From assembly GCA_002633005.1 (NCBI GenBank), contig NMRA01000490.1, forward strand, positions 262,475 through 326,474: a stretch of DNA of 64,000 nucleotides, in the 5' to 3' direction. The notes under the pieces were generated by a model. It saw only the letters and a list, made by a program, of their open reading frames with translations. It was not told where the DNA came from and searched no databases. Of the stretch, positions 13,861-27,165 are shown piece after piece (position 1 is the stretch's first letter; the number at the start of each line of letters is the position of its first letter). A program made the position numbers and the translations under genes. This stretch comes from Phoronis australis (lineage: Eukaryota; Phoronida; Phoronidae).

Positions 13861-15349
13861 CACTTTCAAAATTCTTCATGTTACGTGCAAAAGGAAAACG
13901 GAAGCGAAGTTAAAGTACGTGTACAACCGCACAATTTAGGTATTAAACGTTGGTACCACACTTTTCAACATATGTCGACGGAAATTATCTTCAGGGAGAT
14001 GAAAACGAACGTTTTGGAAGTAAGATGAGATGTGTCACAATGAGCTGTAATTACGAATGATTCCTTAGAAATTCTCTTGTTGTAAGAGAAGACAACAGAC
14101 TATTACTATTCATTAAAGGGAAATCGTCGGCGAAAAAAATGATTTTCTGTGATCAGGCCTCAGCGCGGAACCGGAACTTGCAACCCTCGCTGTCGCATTA
14201 CATTTCAAAACTCCGCTTACAGAGTGAGTCCGACTCGAGAAATGACAGCGTATTTTAAGAGAATTTAACTAGTAATGTCTCTGGCCATTATGTCATTGAA
14301 TGATTGAAAGACTAGTTTGAGAACTGGCGATTTGTAATGAAATCACAAAAACGAAACATATTTTGTTGTTGTACGGCTCTGATCAATGCTAATGACTTCA
14401 AGAAGTCTTTATCATCCAACAATTATCTAAAAAAATGCGTTTTACGGTAGTAAAATGGATTGTGTCCCTTAAGTATGCCAGTGTTGGATTTTGACCATTT
14501 ATTGTGTCCTTTTGATTAAACATTGTCTATCGGCTTTTAAAATACTTCACCTCTGACCTCCGTTTGAACCTTCTCCCGTCTAGCTCAGCCTCCCGTTCAG
14601 TAACGCTAGGACCTCGCTAAAAAGCAAGACTTCACGAGATTACGTGAGATATTACCGTGTATTTTAAATAAGAACGCGTGACTTTGACTAGGTTTTAGCT
14701 AGGTCCTAGCGTAGGTCCTAGCGTCTACTGAACGCACGCCAGGTCAATGCCACAAAAATATGAAATAATAGAAAGGAAATAGTTTATTTTCGACACTTGT
14801 AAGAAACAAAAATCATGCGTCACAAGCTCGTATCCTGGGATCCAACTACAAGTCTAGCATAATAAATGGCGTTCGCCATTACGGATTTTACTGGACCTCG
14901 GTGTGACGTCAGGTTTTCAACCTGTTGTGTTTATTCGATAATCTTTACAGATCTATTGCAGGCGTTGCATTATTTTAAACAGTGGAATTGTTTGTGTTCA
15001 CTGCGATGTCAAGTAAGCGATGAATTGCTTATGAGTACAGAGTTCAAGAATGAAGTCGAATACAATTGTAAAACGTGGGTTTTGTAGCTTAGTTGTTAGT
15101 CTGCACTTGTGCTCAAAACATTGATTACGGTAGATCTGTTCGGCTCCGTTAAAAGGGGTTGGCCACTGAGACGAATGAATGTCCGTGCATGAAAGCCTCG
15201 GCGAATGAAAAGCTGACCAACGCTTGAAATTAGAAGCATTGCTGGACTTCCGCGTTTCTGTGTAGGGCCTATATCGATACCGAAGTCCCGAAGACGAGTT
15301 AAAGACATTTATATGGAGACTCAGGTTAGATTATCTTTTCGAATTGTTC
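13861..15349. repeat. Tandem (or allelic) 1.5-kb duplication, copy 1
   Basis: Begins CACTTTCAAAATTCTTCATG and ends TTATCTTTTCGAATTGTTC. It is nearly identical to 15352-16933, with scattered single-base differences. It has a ~154-base insertion (about 14589-14742) absent from copy 2 and lacks copy 2's 237-bp element. No supported gene; the 73-codon and 70-codon open frames in both copies are non-conserved shadows of each other without splice or family support. Confidence 0.95.
14589..14742. mobile_element. Short inverted-repeat insertion found only in duplication copy 1
   Basis: Copy 2 reads CTAGCTCAGGTCAATGCC across the site, while copy 1 has about 154 extra bases between CTAGCTCAG and GTCAATGCC. 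Near its ends lie GTTCAGTAACGCTAGGAC (from 14595) and the inverted GTCCTAGCGTCTACTGAAC (14715-14733), which match apart from a one-base indel. A CAG on both sides could be a 3-bp target duplication. A deletion from copy 2 is the alternative. Confidence 0.6.
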
Positions 15350-15350
15350 N
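15350..15350. other. Ambiguous base (n) at the duplication junction
   Basis: The only n in the window lies between the end of copy 1 (…GAATTGTTC) and the start of copy 2 (GCACTTTC…). In many assemblies a lone n at such a place marks a join or an unresolved call. Confidence 0.95.
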
Positions 15351-15351
15351 G

Positions 15352-16933
15352 CACTTTCAAAATTCTTCATGTTACGGGCAAAAGGAAAACGGAAGCGAAG
15401 TTAAAGTACGTGTACAACCGCACAATTTAGGTATTAAACGTCGGTACCACACTTTTCAACATATGTCGACGGAAATCATCTTCAGGGAGATGAAAACGAA
15501 CGTTTTGGAAGTAGGATGAGATGTGTCACAATGAGTTGCAGAGGCGGATCTACAGGGGGGGTTCAGGGGGTTTAAACCCCCCCCTCGGGACAGGATCAAA
15601 AATAAAAACTGGAAAAAAAATCGCCAGAAAAACGAAATTAGCTACTAAAAATCCCAAAAAATCTTACACGGGAGGAGGGAAACCCTCTCGCGACCTTCCT
15701 TCTCCTCGGCGCTACGCGCCTCGGATTCTTTCGAATCCTAAACCCCCCCTTACTGAAATCGTAGATCTGCCACTGAGTTGTAATTGCGAATGATTCCTTA
15801 GAAATTCCCTTGTTGTAAGAGAAGACAACAGACTATTACTATTCATTAAAGGGAAATCGTCGGAGAAAAAAAAGATTTTCTGTGATCAGGCCTCAGCGCG
15901 GAACCGGAACTTGCAACCCTCGCTGTCGCATTACATTTTAAAACTCCGCTTACAGAGTGAGTCCGACTCGAGAAATGACAGTGTATTTTAAGAGAATTTA
16001 ACTAGTAATGCCTCTGGCCATTATGTCAATGAATGATTGAAAGACTACTGTGAGAACTGGCGATTTGTAATGAAATCACAAAAACGAAACATATTTTGTT
16101 GTTGTATGGCTCTGATCAATGCTAATAACTTCAAGAAGTCTTTATCATCCAACAATTATCTAAAAAAATGCGTTTTACGGCCGTAAAATGGATTGTGTCC
16201 CTTAAGTATTCCAATTAGCCAGTGTTGGATTTTGACCATTTATTGTGTCATTGTAATTAAACAATGTCTGACGGCTTAATACTTCACTTCTGACCTCCGT
16301 TTGAACCTTCTCCCGTCTAGCTCAGGTCAATGCCACAAAAAATATGAAATAATAAAAAGGAAATGGTTTATTTTCGACACTTGTGAGAGACAAAAATCAT
16401 GCGTCACAAGCTCGTATCCTGGGATCCAACTACAAGTCTAGCATAGTAAATGGCGTTCGCCATTACGAATTTTACTGGACCTCGGTGTGACGTCAGGTTT
16501 TCAACCTGTTGTGTTCATTCGATAATCTTTACAGATCTATTGCAGGCGTTGCATTATTTTAAACAGTGGAATTGTTTGTGTTCACTGCGATGTCAAGTAA
16601 GCGATGAATTGCTTATGAGTACAGAGTTCAAGAATGAAGTCGAATACAATTGTAAAACGTGGGTTTTGTAGCTTAGTTGTTAGTCTGCACTTGTGCTCAA
16701 AACATTGATTACGGTAGATCTGTTCGGCTCCGTTAAAAGGGGTTGGCCACTGAAACGAATGAATGTCCGTGCATGAAAGCCTCGGCGAACGAAAAGCTGA
16801 CCAACGCTTGAAATTAGAAGCATTGCTGGACTTCCGCGTTTCTGTGTAGGGCCTATATCGATACCGAAGTCCCGAAGACGAGTTAAAGACATTTATATGG
16901 AGACTCAGGTTAGATTATCTTTTCGAATTGTTC
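15352..16933. repeat. Tandem (or allelic) 1.5-kb duplication, copy 2
   Basis: Matches 13861-15349 throughout except for small substitutions, the 237-bp element at 15539-15775 and the missing copy-1 insertion. Ends with the same CTTTTCGAATTGTTC and then passes into unique sequence at 16934. Confidence 0.95.
15539..15775. mobile_element. 237-bp MITE with 15-bp inverted ends and 5-bp target duplication
   Basis: The ends are CAGAGGCGGATCTAC (15539-15553) and, inverted, CAGTGGCAGATCTAC (15761-15775), 13 of 15 matching. AGTTG flanks both sides (15534-15538, 15776-15780). The duplicate copy shows the empty site with a single AGCTG at the same place. The interior has G and C runs and a GGCGCTACGCGCC palindrome but no gene. 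CAG(A/T)GGCGGATC ends followed by runs of G are common among hAT-like non-autonomous elements of invertebrates; the class is inferred. Confidence 0.92.
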
Positions 16934-19900
16934 ATTTTATCGCTCATCAAGCAGATCCTTCAATGGTAGTTGTAGATAAAGGTAACTATTGTATAAATTC
17001 ACTTAAGTCACTTGTGTTAACAAGATGTGTTAAAGGCCGCCAGTTCGTCGAATTTAAACTTTTAACCAGGTGACCCGTCAATGTGAAACGTAGCTGTAAA
17101 ATCCACGGCGATGATTTCCCAAAACTCTTGTTAAAGGGCCGTGTGGTGTGCACAGTTTGATGACCGTGACAATAAGACTAAAATGATCAACACAACCCGA
17201 CAAGAAATGTGGGAAGATTTATAATTAACCTCACGATTGGGTGTGTTGCACTTGTATCGTAACATAGCTGCTGCTCGTCGTCATCATGAAATTGAAGTGT
17301 TACATGATAAGACATGTAGAATTAACGATCGATGTAGAATCAAGAGAGCGAACTTGCACCCCTACTGGAACTATAGATGGCGCTAGTGAATTGAATCAGA
17401 TTTCATTTAGCTTCCCAGTTGTCACCGGTTACCAAAAAGCGATTTCTAACATGTCCATTGACGTTCTGGGAGGAAATATGTTCGAGTCGATGACTTGCTA
17501 TTATTCTGCAGTCCTACATAGTTGCCGAGCCCAACGTAGTAATCGTGAAGTAGACGTTACGAAACATTGCCTCTAAACTTAACTAGCCCTGCGGGTTCTA
17601 TGACCCGTTATAATTTAACAAGACCATCCAGCTTATTCGGCGCTATGATAACTTATGACCAGACAGTCCCGATTGTCGCGTGGCGCGCGAGTTACACGGG
17701 AAGCCTCGCGTGGTAACAGTGTCGCTATTCATTAATAAGATCTTGTTGATCTAGAGATGACGTCAATATCAGGACAAGCAGTCCGTTCTGTGTTAGTGTG
17801 TATCTGCTCAACCCTCCACTGTTTGTTCATGTTTGGAACAGCAAGCTGCCTACATATTTTGTAAGAACTCGACACTCGTGTACACAAACCAGGCTCACAG
17901 TAAAACCAGTAGCACAGGCTTCAAACACTGATGGCGAGGGTGATTTGGCCACCAATCTGAACCTGAAGTTTTGGGGAAACAAAAGTCCTTTTGCTGAAAT
18001 AATGTATTAAGTTAGCTCTGCAGGGACATGGCTAATTAACAAATAAGTGTCTGACTTCTGTCGGATTCGCACCTTTCCAATGTTTTCGAATAATGTTATT
18101 GTAAAGCCGATATCGCTGCTGACGAAACTTGAGTGCGTCAACGATATAACTGGGATTTTGTTTTGTTTTTGCGTAGGATTTCACTAGTTGTGTGTTTTAT
18201 GCTTCCCCGTTGCTATTTCAACTGGACGAGGCTCTATGCAGGTTTGCTTGCTTGTTTTACGAAAACCACCATTTTTAATAATGGAATAACAGTAAAATAT
18301 CCTCCATTAAAAATAAGATGTTGAAAAAATATGAAAACTTCATAATCTCAAAGCAGCCTGTCACGGTTGTTTTTCGTTTTAAATCCAAGCCTTGTTACAG
18401 CCTATTAATGAACAAGCCTCCTGAGTGAACTCACTGCGGATCTAAGATCTAACGGGTAATGCAACCACGATTTCCGAAAGGAAACTGTTCGCGCTACGCT
18501 ACAAACGGCATGTTGGTGACACGTTTTTCCATGTTTTAATCAGTCGAGTCCGTAGGGGAACCTTAAATTCGTATGTCCGCTGTAGGATGCCCGCGTGATC
18601 TTAAGAAAAGTAACTTGAGTGGTGCAGATAGTACTGTTCATAACTACAACAAAACAAGTAAATATTACGGAGTTATGATATTACGGAATTATGATATTAC
18701 GGAGTTATGATATCATGGAGTTATGATATCCCAGTAAAATTACTAGATATGTGCCACTTAACATTTTCGATGTTTATTAATGATTATCTCAACATATCAA
18801 TTAAATTTCCAATTTCTATATGGCAAATTGTGAATGTGTTTCTTGTTCGACACAAAGCAATTTAAAAATAATTATATTTCACTGCCAAATGGCTAACAAC
18901 GCCATCTGTCTGCAACAATTTCTATATTGTGGTTTAGTTAATTGCTTAAAAAAGCTCGTGGATTTATGTCTCCTTGCTTTTGTAAAGCAAAAACTGACTG
19001 GGGGACACTAAAATTACTGCTTTTACGAAATGATTTATCAAGGAAGACACGATTGAACGTAGCTAACGTTAAAGGGACACTACACCGTGTCTAAGTCTTT
19101 AAGGCCAAAACTACCTGAACTGGTTGTGACTTTTTAAGGTGTTCTGCGTGAGCTTCTGAGGTGGAGGACAGAGCACATTGGGTGTGCCCAGCATGTTATG
19201 ACGTCGGCTCTGCACCCAGATAACCCAGATAATTGCGATATTGTTAATAGTTCATATTTTTTAAACGGAAACAGTAAGGTGACGCCAACTGTAATGAGTC
19301 AGAATCATTTTTGTACCCTCAGCGTCTCCTGACACCGACTGAAGTTGGTCCTTCTTTTTTCTTTTTATCCAGCGCCACCTGGTGCTAGGGGTGAGGTGCA
19401 GGTATCAAAACGAGTCGGGCTCAGACCAGAAGCAACTGTACTACTTTTTGTCTGATCATCAAAATGTTTCATACAGAATAATGTTCAGTAACCCTCTCCA
19501 ATCAACAATGGTTAGGAGGAAAAATGAAAATTACTTCAAATTTGCGAGATATCTGCAAGCATAAAGACAGCTTTGAGGATTTACTCCTTGACACTGTTGG
19601 CGTGACTAGTATTGGCGGTGGTGTCGATCGGTATTAATGAAGCAACAACATGTCTTATGGAGTCGCGTAACAAATATAATCAAGTTAATTACGTTGCTTC
19701 CACGTACCTGCTGAATCAACGTTGGACCCGCGTGAAAAAGCTCATTGCACACTTTCTCGCGTTGTGACGTTGAAATGGTACTGTTAACTATTCTTCGTGT
19801 GAATGAAAATGTAAAAATGTTTCGCAGCGATTTAGATTCAGTACACGAACAAATTCATTTACGTCAGTTCTGAAGAAGCCTGCTGCGCCACCTCGTGTTT

Positions 19901-22900
19901 TCCTGCGTATATGTAAAATTCAATTACTCTGTCTCGCGGGAACTGGTATGTTGCATGCAGGAGTCTAAACGTTTTCTTTGGAAGTGAAAATTTTGGGGTT
20001 CACTTGGTCGATTTGAATATATTTTATTAAAACGAGGTCCTGAATTTTCAAGTTTCCATGTAAGGTTATGTTGAGTGCTACGCCAACAGGTCAAAGTTAT
20101 CCAAATTCACAGTAAGATAAAATATGAATAAAACCGTTGATAAGTCTAAAATATCACCAGCGAGCTCTATTGCGACTGCAAGAAGTGTTCACTTGCTACA
20201 TTTCACTACTCGAATGTTTGTGGCTTTCGCATAATAAACCCAAAACAATGTGAACAATGCTCTGTGCACTTTTTTAAAAGTTTATTTTCGAGAAAATAAT
20301 GTTTTTGCCCTGTAATTGCTCTTTGAACCTATTTATACATTTTGTTGTATACTGCTTTTTCTAGCTGAGCTTTTCTCAATCGATTCCTGCTTTCTTATTA
20401 GAAACTTATATTGTTCTGGGGAATTAGTGTTTAATCACCGCTAATGTATTTTTACAAGCTTTGGTTGACAAACAATAAGCAAAGCCGTATAGGTGAGCAT
20501 TTCTTCCACTTAAGGCGGGTAAGTGCCATTAAAACATTCTATTACAGTGACTTCTATTGAACGAAACATAAGTAACCGCTTGATCGCATTAGCGAAGGTT
20601 TAGCCATTCTTGTACTCGTGGGATCTCGTGGCAGCTTTTCATTTTTAAAGCCTTAGAATTTCTGTTCTAAACACGGTACACAAACACTCGGCCCCTGGCT
20701 TACATTCAAGCTTAGAAGTTGATTGTTGGTTATGAAAATAGTCGGACTTGTAAGCGCTGGTAGTGTATTCAATTCGCCGACAATATACAAAAGACGATAT
20801 ATCCTAAGAATCGCCAATCGCGAATTGATAGTGACTCTCATGGAACTTATATCGCTTGTAGACTGTTGCTTTTATAAGGCATTCACAGCTATAGGGCATA
20901 ACATATGACCTATTGTGAAGTAAACGTTGATTAATGAAGATATTGTTAGTTGTGAACCATTATGGTTTTATACTGCGAACAAATCACATTTACTAGAGAC
21001 CTATTTTGTAACTGAAAGTGTGCTTTTTTAGAGTTCTAACAAACATTGGCGTATAGTTGTACGGTAACATTGCGGCAGCGGAATAACATTGTAACCCGAT
21101 TGGTTGATCGCCACATTTCGATAATCTATAAGGCTTTTGTGTTCTCGTTATTTGAGCAATGGGACTCCGGCGTCGAGCTTGAAGCCGGGTGTTTTAGTGT
21201 TCTCTACTGAGTAAGGCCCGGGACATGTTGATTAGAACAGGAGGCGCGTATCTGGTGCTGTCCGACTGTCTCGGGTTTATTGCGACTGCATTTGCTGCCT
21301 GGCCAAGAAAGTGAAGTTAAACTTGTGCAAGAATCCAGGAACTCGCTCCAGTTCTTTTGCCTATTCATGAACAGCGGAATCGTTTACAGTTCCTAATTAA
21401 ACAAATCGTCTCCAGAGTCGTCGCTGGTTTCCGTTGAGGAAAACCAGGTTACTCGGCGCTTGTAATATACAAAAGAGGATCCACTGGGAACGCGTTAAAA
21501 GACGTTTAATAGGTAGGCCTGTAAGACGCCATTGACCACTTCTCGGAGCAGTTCGATTGTAATTGGCTCGTCCACGCAACTTGAGGAGACTCTGTTATAT
21601 CGATCAAGCGCTACCAGGTTTGGCAAAGTCAAAACAGGTGTAAATTGTACAACTTAAGCGTTCTGGTCGTGCGCGGTCAGTGAGGCCGAATTAACAGGGG
21701 GCAAGTTATCGACTTCATGGAACTTGCTCAAAGAGCTTCGTTTCGTAGTGAGCAACTGGAATGGTAACTTTTTCGAAGATTTTCGTGCACTTGTCTCACC
21801 TCATTGAGGAAAGGAAATTTGACCGAGTCCTCTGACTGCGATTGTTTTGATTTCAAGTTAACCTCCTTCATTACCGAACAGTCACTGCGACCATGACGGC
21901 GACATCTCGTGCAGTAACTCCTGGTGCAAATTATAGGTAATTGAAATAGTAGAACTCGAATAATACGCTTACGTTTTATGCCACCTATAAATTGCTTAGC
22001 TGCTGACACTGAGTGACACCCCCAAATGAGGAGAAGGCCGTAGTTTGGAGAGGGCCTGCCGCACATGGTTCATGGAGAAACACGGGTACAAACGCTTCCT
22101 TTAATCGAAAACTGGCCCGTAGATTGCCGTTCATGCTGCAAAGAGGATTAACACATTCCGCAGCTGGTCCAGTGTTTATTTTCGATCATCGAAATTGTAC
22201 AGTTTCCACTTGTCATGGGTCCACGTACAGACTGTAACAATACGTGAAGACATCTCCAACTCGGACTCTGAGGTACTGCGATGAATAATAAGCAGGTCTG
22301 ATCGAAGTGTTGACTCTCACCGGACGTTAAAGGTTATTGCAGTGTGGCTATCTTCCTTCTGTACTATCCTGCTTGTCTTCATACCTTCAAGACCATTTCA
22401 ATCACTAAGCGGCTTCATCGGTTGAAATAGTGCATTTCGGGAACGTCTTCCATATACTTTCCGTCAGGTGTCGTGGTTGTTGACGTCTTCCAAGTGGTGG
22501 TAGGCCTACTGTTTCCTTCGTTTAGGCTTACACCTTCTATTGAAAGGATTTTCACAGAGTTATTACTTTCGGAAAGCCAATTTGAACAAGCCATTTTTAG
22601 AAAGTTAATGGGATGTATTTCTTGTCATTCACTGAATTTATCCAAGTCTTCCGAAGAGTGCTTTTGAGGTATTATAGTGATTGTGACGAACAGGAGAGAA
22701 ACATCAAAAAGCTAGAATCACATCTGTGATAAGTTAAACAACTTCTGACACGCAGTGACAACAGATAGCCAAGATTTTCATGCCGCGTTTACTGTATATT
22801 ATGCACTTCGCCAAGTAAGAGTGATTAATTGTCTTCTGCAATTATTAAACTGTCCGTTAGTTCTCGAGAGGCTTCGCTGAGCAAAGCCTTATTTCAATTA

Positions 22901-23034
22901 CGTGTTAATCTTCATTGTTGACCTCCATGAATATAGGCAGTCAAGAGACACGATACTAATCTCTTGATTTATGAGTTAAATATCGTACAATAATTGTTAT
23001 ACAACACGACGTGGAGTAATTTCTAAGGTTTAAC
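16934..23034. other. Non-coding, CpG-rich; no gene seen
   Basis: The open frames (60-112 codons on both strands) lack start context, splice signals and recognisable motifs. Contents noted: a 16-bp tandem repeat (18664-18727) and a TTAAAGGGACACTACACC sequence at 19069 that looks like one end of a TTAA-type element, with no partner end found. Confidence 0.55.
18664..18727. repeat. Short tandem repeat, 16-bp unit, 4 copies
   Basis: The unit is ATTACGGAGTTATGAT with one or a few substitutions in copies 2 and 4. Confidence 0.93.
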
Positions 23035-23223
23035 ATGGCTGCCGGAGTTGCTGCGAATCTCGCCAACAATATTAACAGGCACGACTCGCCCATGATGGGC
23101 AGCCGCGACAGCAAGACACTGTCAAAGCAAGTTTCGGTGCTTGTGGAAGGGAAGAAAATCAAAGTCTCCGATCCCGTGCTCCTTCGAACCAAAACAGTTG
23201 ACGACACTTTCCGTCGCATGGAG
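23035..23223 (+). CDS. DPP6/DPP10: Probable alternative first coding exon, 63-residue cytoplasmic N-terminus
   Basis: ATG at 23035 with AACATGG context opens 63 codons ending at GAG|GTAAGC, a strong donor in phase 0. The peptide begins MAAGVAANLANN and ends KTVDDTFRRME, and it is basic and hydrophilic with no signal peptide or membrane segment, as expected for a cytoplasmic tail. It is the longest credible first exon upstream of the membrane exon, and its length resembles the longer-tailed vertebrate isoforms. Past the donor the frame continues 24 codons to a stop. I see no recognised domain. It could instead start an unrelated gene whose other exons I failed to find, but no such exons are visible on the + strand before 54655. 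Confidence 0.6.
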
Positions 23224-24528
23224 GTAAGCCTCGTACGCGATACTGGCAACGAATTGCATTATGGGTGCTTCACTGTAGGCGCCATCTTTGAATAAGTGGT
23301 GTTTATCGCAATGAAACTTCAATTTATTTTTATAACTGCACTATTTATTGGTTTTCAATTTTACGAATTTAACACCAGTTTTTATGTACTGTAAATGTAT
23401 TATTTACAAGATCAAGTTCTCGGTGCTATCGATTCTGGAAATCAATTCTATACAGTTGATAGTGTAGTGAATTGATGCTGTTCTGGGCAAATGTTCAAAA
23501 GATCTACAAGATCGATAAGGTGGTGAACATTTCAAGATTAGCCTTAGCATTGATGTCTCATGGGTGTTTTCACTAATATCAATGGTAGATATCTCAAGAA
23601 CCAATACCTACTACAACTGCTGCATGTTTATTCCCTCGGATGTATGGATATTACCAGACCAACACTTACCTCGTGTTGCCTAAATTGTTTATGAGATATT
23701 GCGCCCTGCGCGTTAATTAGTCAGTGAACGCTCTATTAAAACGTGTCCCGTAGCTGATACTTGTCAGTCAAACTCGTTCTAAGAACAACTCACTAAAACC
23801 TCGGACCACTGATTCACCTCCGGAGCGGGGTTTTTTAGTCCGAGCTAAAACCTGGCGGCAGTTACTTTTCTTTTGGTAACTACATAATGCAACTGATTTT
23901 TTTGCCACTCCTTCTAATAGTTTACCTCACGGTGACCCATGAGTCGGCTTTTCGTTGCACTGAGTTCACTTCAACGATCCTCAACGCAGAATTGCGTGAG
24001 ATTACGAGTTCAATTAGTTTGCTGAAGATTGTTTAGAGAGCGCATTAGCCGCAGGGAACAGTTAAGTGGAACAAAGTTGTTACGTTAACTGCTAGCGGGT
24101 CCTCGCAGCTAATTTCCCACCGCCAAAACTGGCTCCTGCCGCTTCTAGCTTCTCTGAGGAAGCTAATATAGTCAGAAGCCAATGCTCTATTCATTAACAC
24201 TTGCATCGAGTATTAGAGTGGATTAGATTTAATGGCATGCCGAATGTGTCGCCATGACATTTTCAAATAATCTACTCTCGTGTCTTTTATCTGATATCAA
24301 AGACGTGCTGTGTTTCAATGACCGGTAAAATTGAGTCATATTGGTAAGTGCAAAGCGTTTGAATCTGTTTTGGTAAAAAAATGGTGATGATGTTCACGGT
24401 CCCACGATAACCGATAACCCGGGCTGAGCTACGCTGACACAAGCACTGCCTAGCCTGGGTTTCGTGCTTTGCTTGTAATACGTTGCACATGACGATATCT
24501 CCCTAAGGCGTGCTGGGATCTACCAAGT

Positions 24529-24733
24529 CATCCGAAACACCTCGAGAATTTTTGTAATCTCAAATTGCCCTCGAAAGTAAGTGTTATCTGCACCGGTGCG
24601 AGCTTCAGTCATATTACCAAACATTGTGTCCAGTTAGAAAGTCACATAACGCGATGACTGATGTCCGCACATGCGCAGACAACGTAACTAAAGGAAATAT
24701 GAAGCCACGAAACTGCTCGAGGTGTTCCGAATG
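24529..24733. mobile_element. Inverted-repeat element (MITE-like), 205 bp
   Basis: The left end CATCCGAAACACCTCGAG (24529-24546) and the reverse complement of 24716-24733 (CATTCGGAACACCTCGAG) match at 16 of 18 positions. No coding capacity. The flanks do not show a clear target duplication, so the limits are approximate. Confidence 0.75.
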
Positions 24734-26859
24734 CTTTACATTTAACATCCAGAACAGCTCGGGTATCTTCCTAGCCTGAAATGTTAGGCCACGTAGGCCC
24801 TAAATACCCGATTTGTTCCTTGGCCGGATGCAGGCCAGTTATCGAACCTACACCATGTCTTTTTAAATACAGTTACACAGCATATAGTTTTGTAGTCGGT
24901 AAAATGTCGATTTGCTGATGACTGTGTTGGAGTCGATACTCGATCCCGAAATCATGTTACCGATTTCCTGTACGAGAATATTTGAAAATTTCAGACTTAC
25001 TATTCAGTATTTAAATCTAGTTATAGATAGTGATATTCCACGCACATACATTTAACTATGTCTCTTTTATTTTGTGTTGGATATTGTAGTATACGTTGTT
25101 TGGATTAACTGTCGTGTTTACGTCATTAGCGTATGGAAAGCATTGGTTGGCCTTATTATAGAAGATCTATTTTGAGGGAGGAATATATATATAGGGTAAA
25201 TGCACTAATCTTTATCACAGCGTTAAGGTATCGCTGTTCTGTGTTCTGAAAATTTTCCTCTTTGAATAAAACGAGTATTGTTAGCTCATGCATGTGGCTA
25301 GTGGTCAGTGCGGTGCTTTGTAATCCGTTTTTTCAGTTCTCCGGTTCTCTATTGTAAAATTGCGCCTTGGCTTCGCCGCACGGGTACCCGAGACAGTACC
25401 ATGCGATAGCAATCGTGACAGGACTGCCTGCACCCCGGTCCCTCCCCCAACTAACAACTAAAACGAGAACGCAATTGATCAAATAACTCACTCGAAATTA
25501 TACCGAGAAGGCAAAATACTCAGGCACCCGCATTAGAGAGCCCCGCCACTGAACCTGCGTAGGCCTTCATTCCAGCCGTCTTTCGGAAAAAAGCTCCAAC
25601 AAAGACATGTGAAATTGTAAATTGCAATTTTATTAAAAAATGTTTATTCGGTATGTTTAGAATTTGTAATCTACATGTGAACTATTTTTCGTGTATTGGG
25701 ATTTAGCCGATTTTTCAAGTTAGGCCTACTCCCGTCCCAAGGCAGTACCACTCAGGCGCATCTATGGAAACAGTAACGAGCAGCATCTACTGCTGATTTT
25801 TAGGAAAATCGACATTACGTGAGAATGCACAACTTTGTAGCCCTTGCGTTTAGAACCCTATGAATATGCAGCATCGATTACAGCCAATATTGATCTTCCC
25901 CGAGGAAGCAACAACAGCCGGTTTCAGAAGCTCATCCTCAGATTCACGCATGTGTCGCCATCTAACGTCAATGTAAAGTAGCGATAAGCGACCTCCTATC
26001 CAGCATCTTAGATTGTGGACTAAGCTGCAGTGAAAAGATTGCATTGGAAACTGTTATTGAGGTTCATGGGAGAAAATGCCACATACAATGACGATCTATC
26101 CGAAAAATTTCAACGGAACTTCAAATGTTGGTAGGCGTATTAGGCTAACGCTAAGCCCCAAAACGGTAACGCACTGATGCCGACTCTTTAACAATGCTCT
26201 CGATATTTCGCCGCGATTATGAGTTCTTACTTGTAGACAGTGATTTTTGAGAAAGCTCTTAACCTCTTTTGAAAAAACTTCCGACTGTCTTGCCGAGTTC
26301 AGGCTAAAGTCGGATAATGTTCGCACTGGAATAGGTAGTGCAATAACCCCCCGCGCTGCTTTCTCAATCAGAAAATAATTATGCCAAGCTACCCGTATTA
26401 TTTGGATTAATAACGATTTCTTGGCTGGTGAAGAATTGACAATTCTGTATTTCTTCGAACCAAGCTCATTAATTTTCTGGAATCATTAACTTCCTAACAA
26501 CTTGTGTGTGTTATGGTGGTCAAGCCAGTCTCGCCATCTGGTGACTTGCACAGGTTGATGTCAGCCTCCGAATCGGTACGAGTCCGCCAGAAGTCGTAAA
26601 TTATGCAACTAGTTTCAATTCTAGGTAATAACGAGAACACAGTGGCATTTGGAACTACAAGCCAATGTGAGATTCATGCACTTGTTACTATCGTATATGC
26701 GCATTTTAAACCCATAAACTGCACCAAGTCCTATTTTCGGAATGACGTAACCTCCAATTAGGAATTTTGTGTCATCTTGTTCTATAGCGAGTGTTTCTGG
26801 CTTCCTGGTACCAGTTAAACCAAAAAACAACTGAGGCAAAAGAGGTGCTGTCGCTTACA

Positions 26860-27165
26860 ACGGGCTGGGGATTGCCGTCGCGAACGCGACAAATGTCCAC
26901 GTCTTCAAACAGAATTACTGGGACTTTGTGCGTGGTTCGTTACTGTGGACCTCAGCTCATTACTATTTCACTCTATTTTATTTTATTTATTTAACAAATT
27001 TTACTAATTTTAAACTAATTCACTTTATTAGCTTTTCGATCTAATTGTACATAGCTGTCTGTATTTTATTTCATGTAATTATTTCTGACTGGTCCCACTT
27101 GAAAATTAGTGTATACACTGAAGGGGTCTTTTAAAGAAGTTTAAATAAATAAATAAATACTCAGT
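26860..27165 (+). mobile_element. Possible 3' end of a decayed non-LTR retrotransposon
   Basis: A short + strand reading, TRQMSTSSNRITGTLCVVRY followed by CGPQL, resembles the end of many LINE reverse transcriptases (TR...R......VRY.GP.LWN). After about 200 AT-rich bases the segment ends in (AAAT)n at about 27145-27160, a usual LINE 3' tail. No catalytic motifs are seen. The resemblance is short and could be coincidence. Confidence 0.38.

Noticed and set aside
14866-16892. Paired 73-codon (+) and 70-codon (-) frames conserved in both duplication copies
   Set aside because: Conservation is explained by the recent duplication or allelic origin. There is no splice signal, family match or sign of selection on codon positions.
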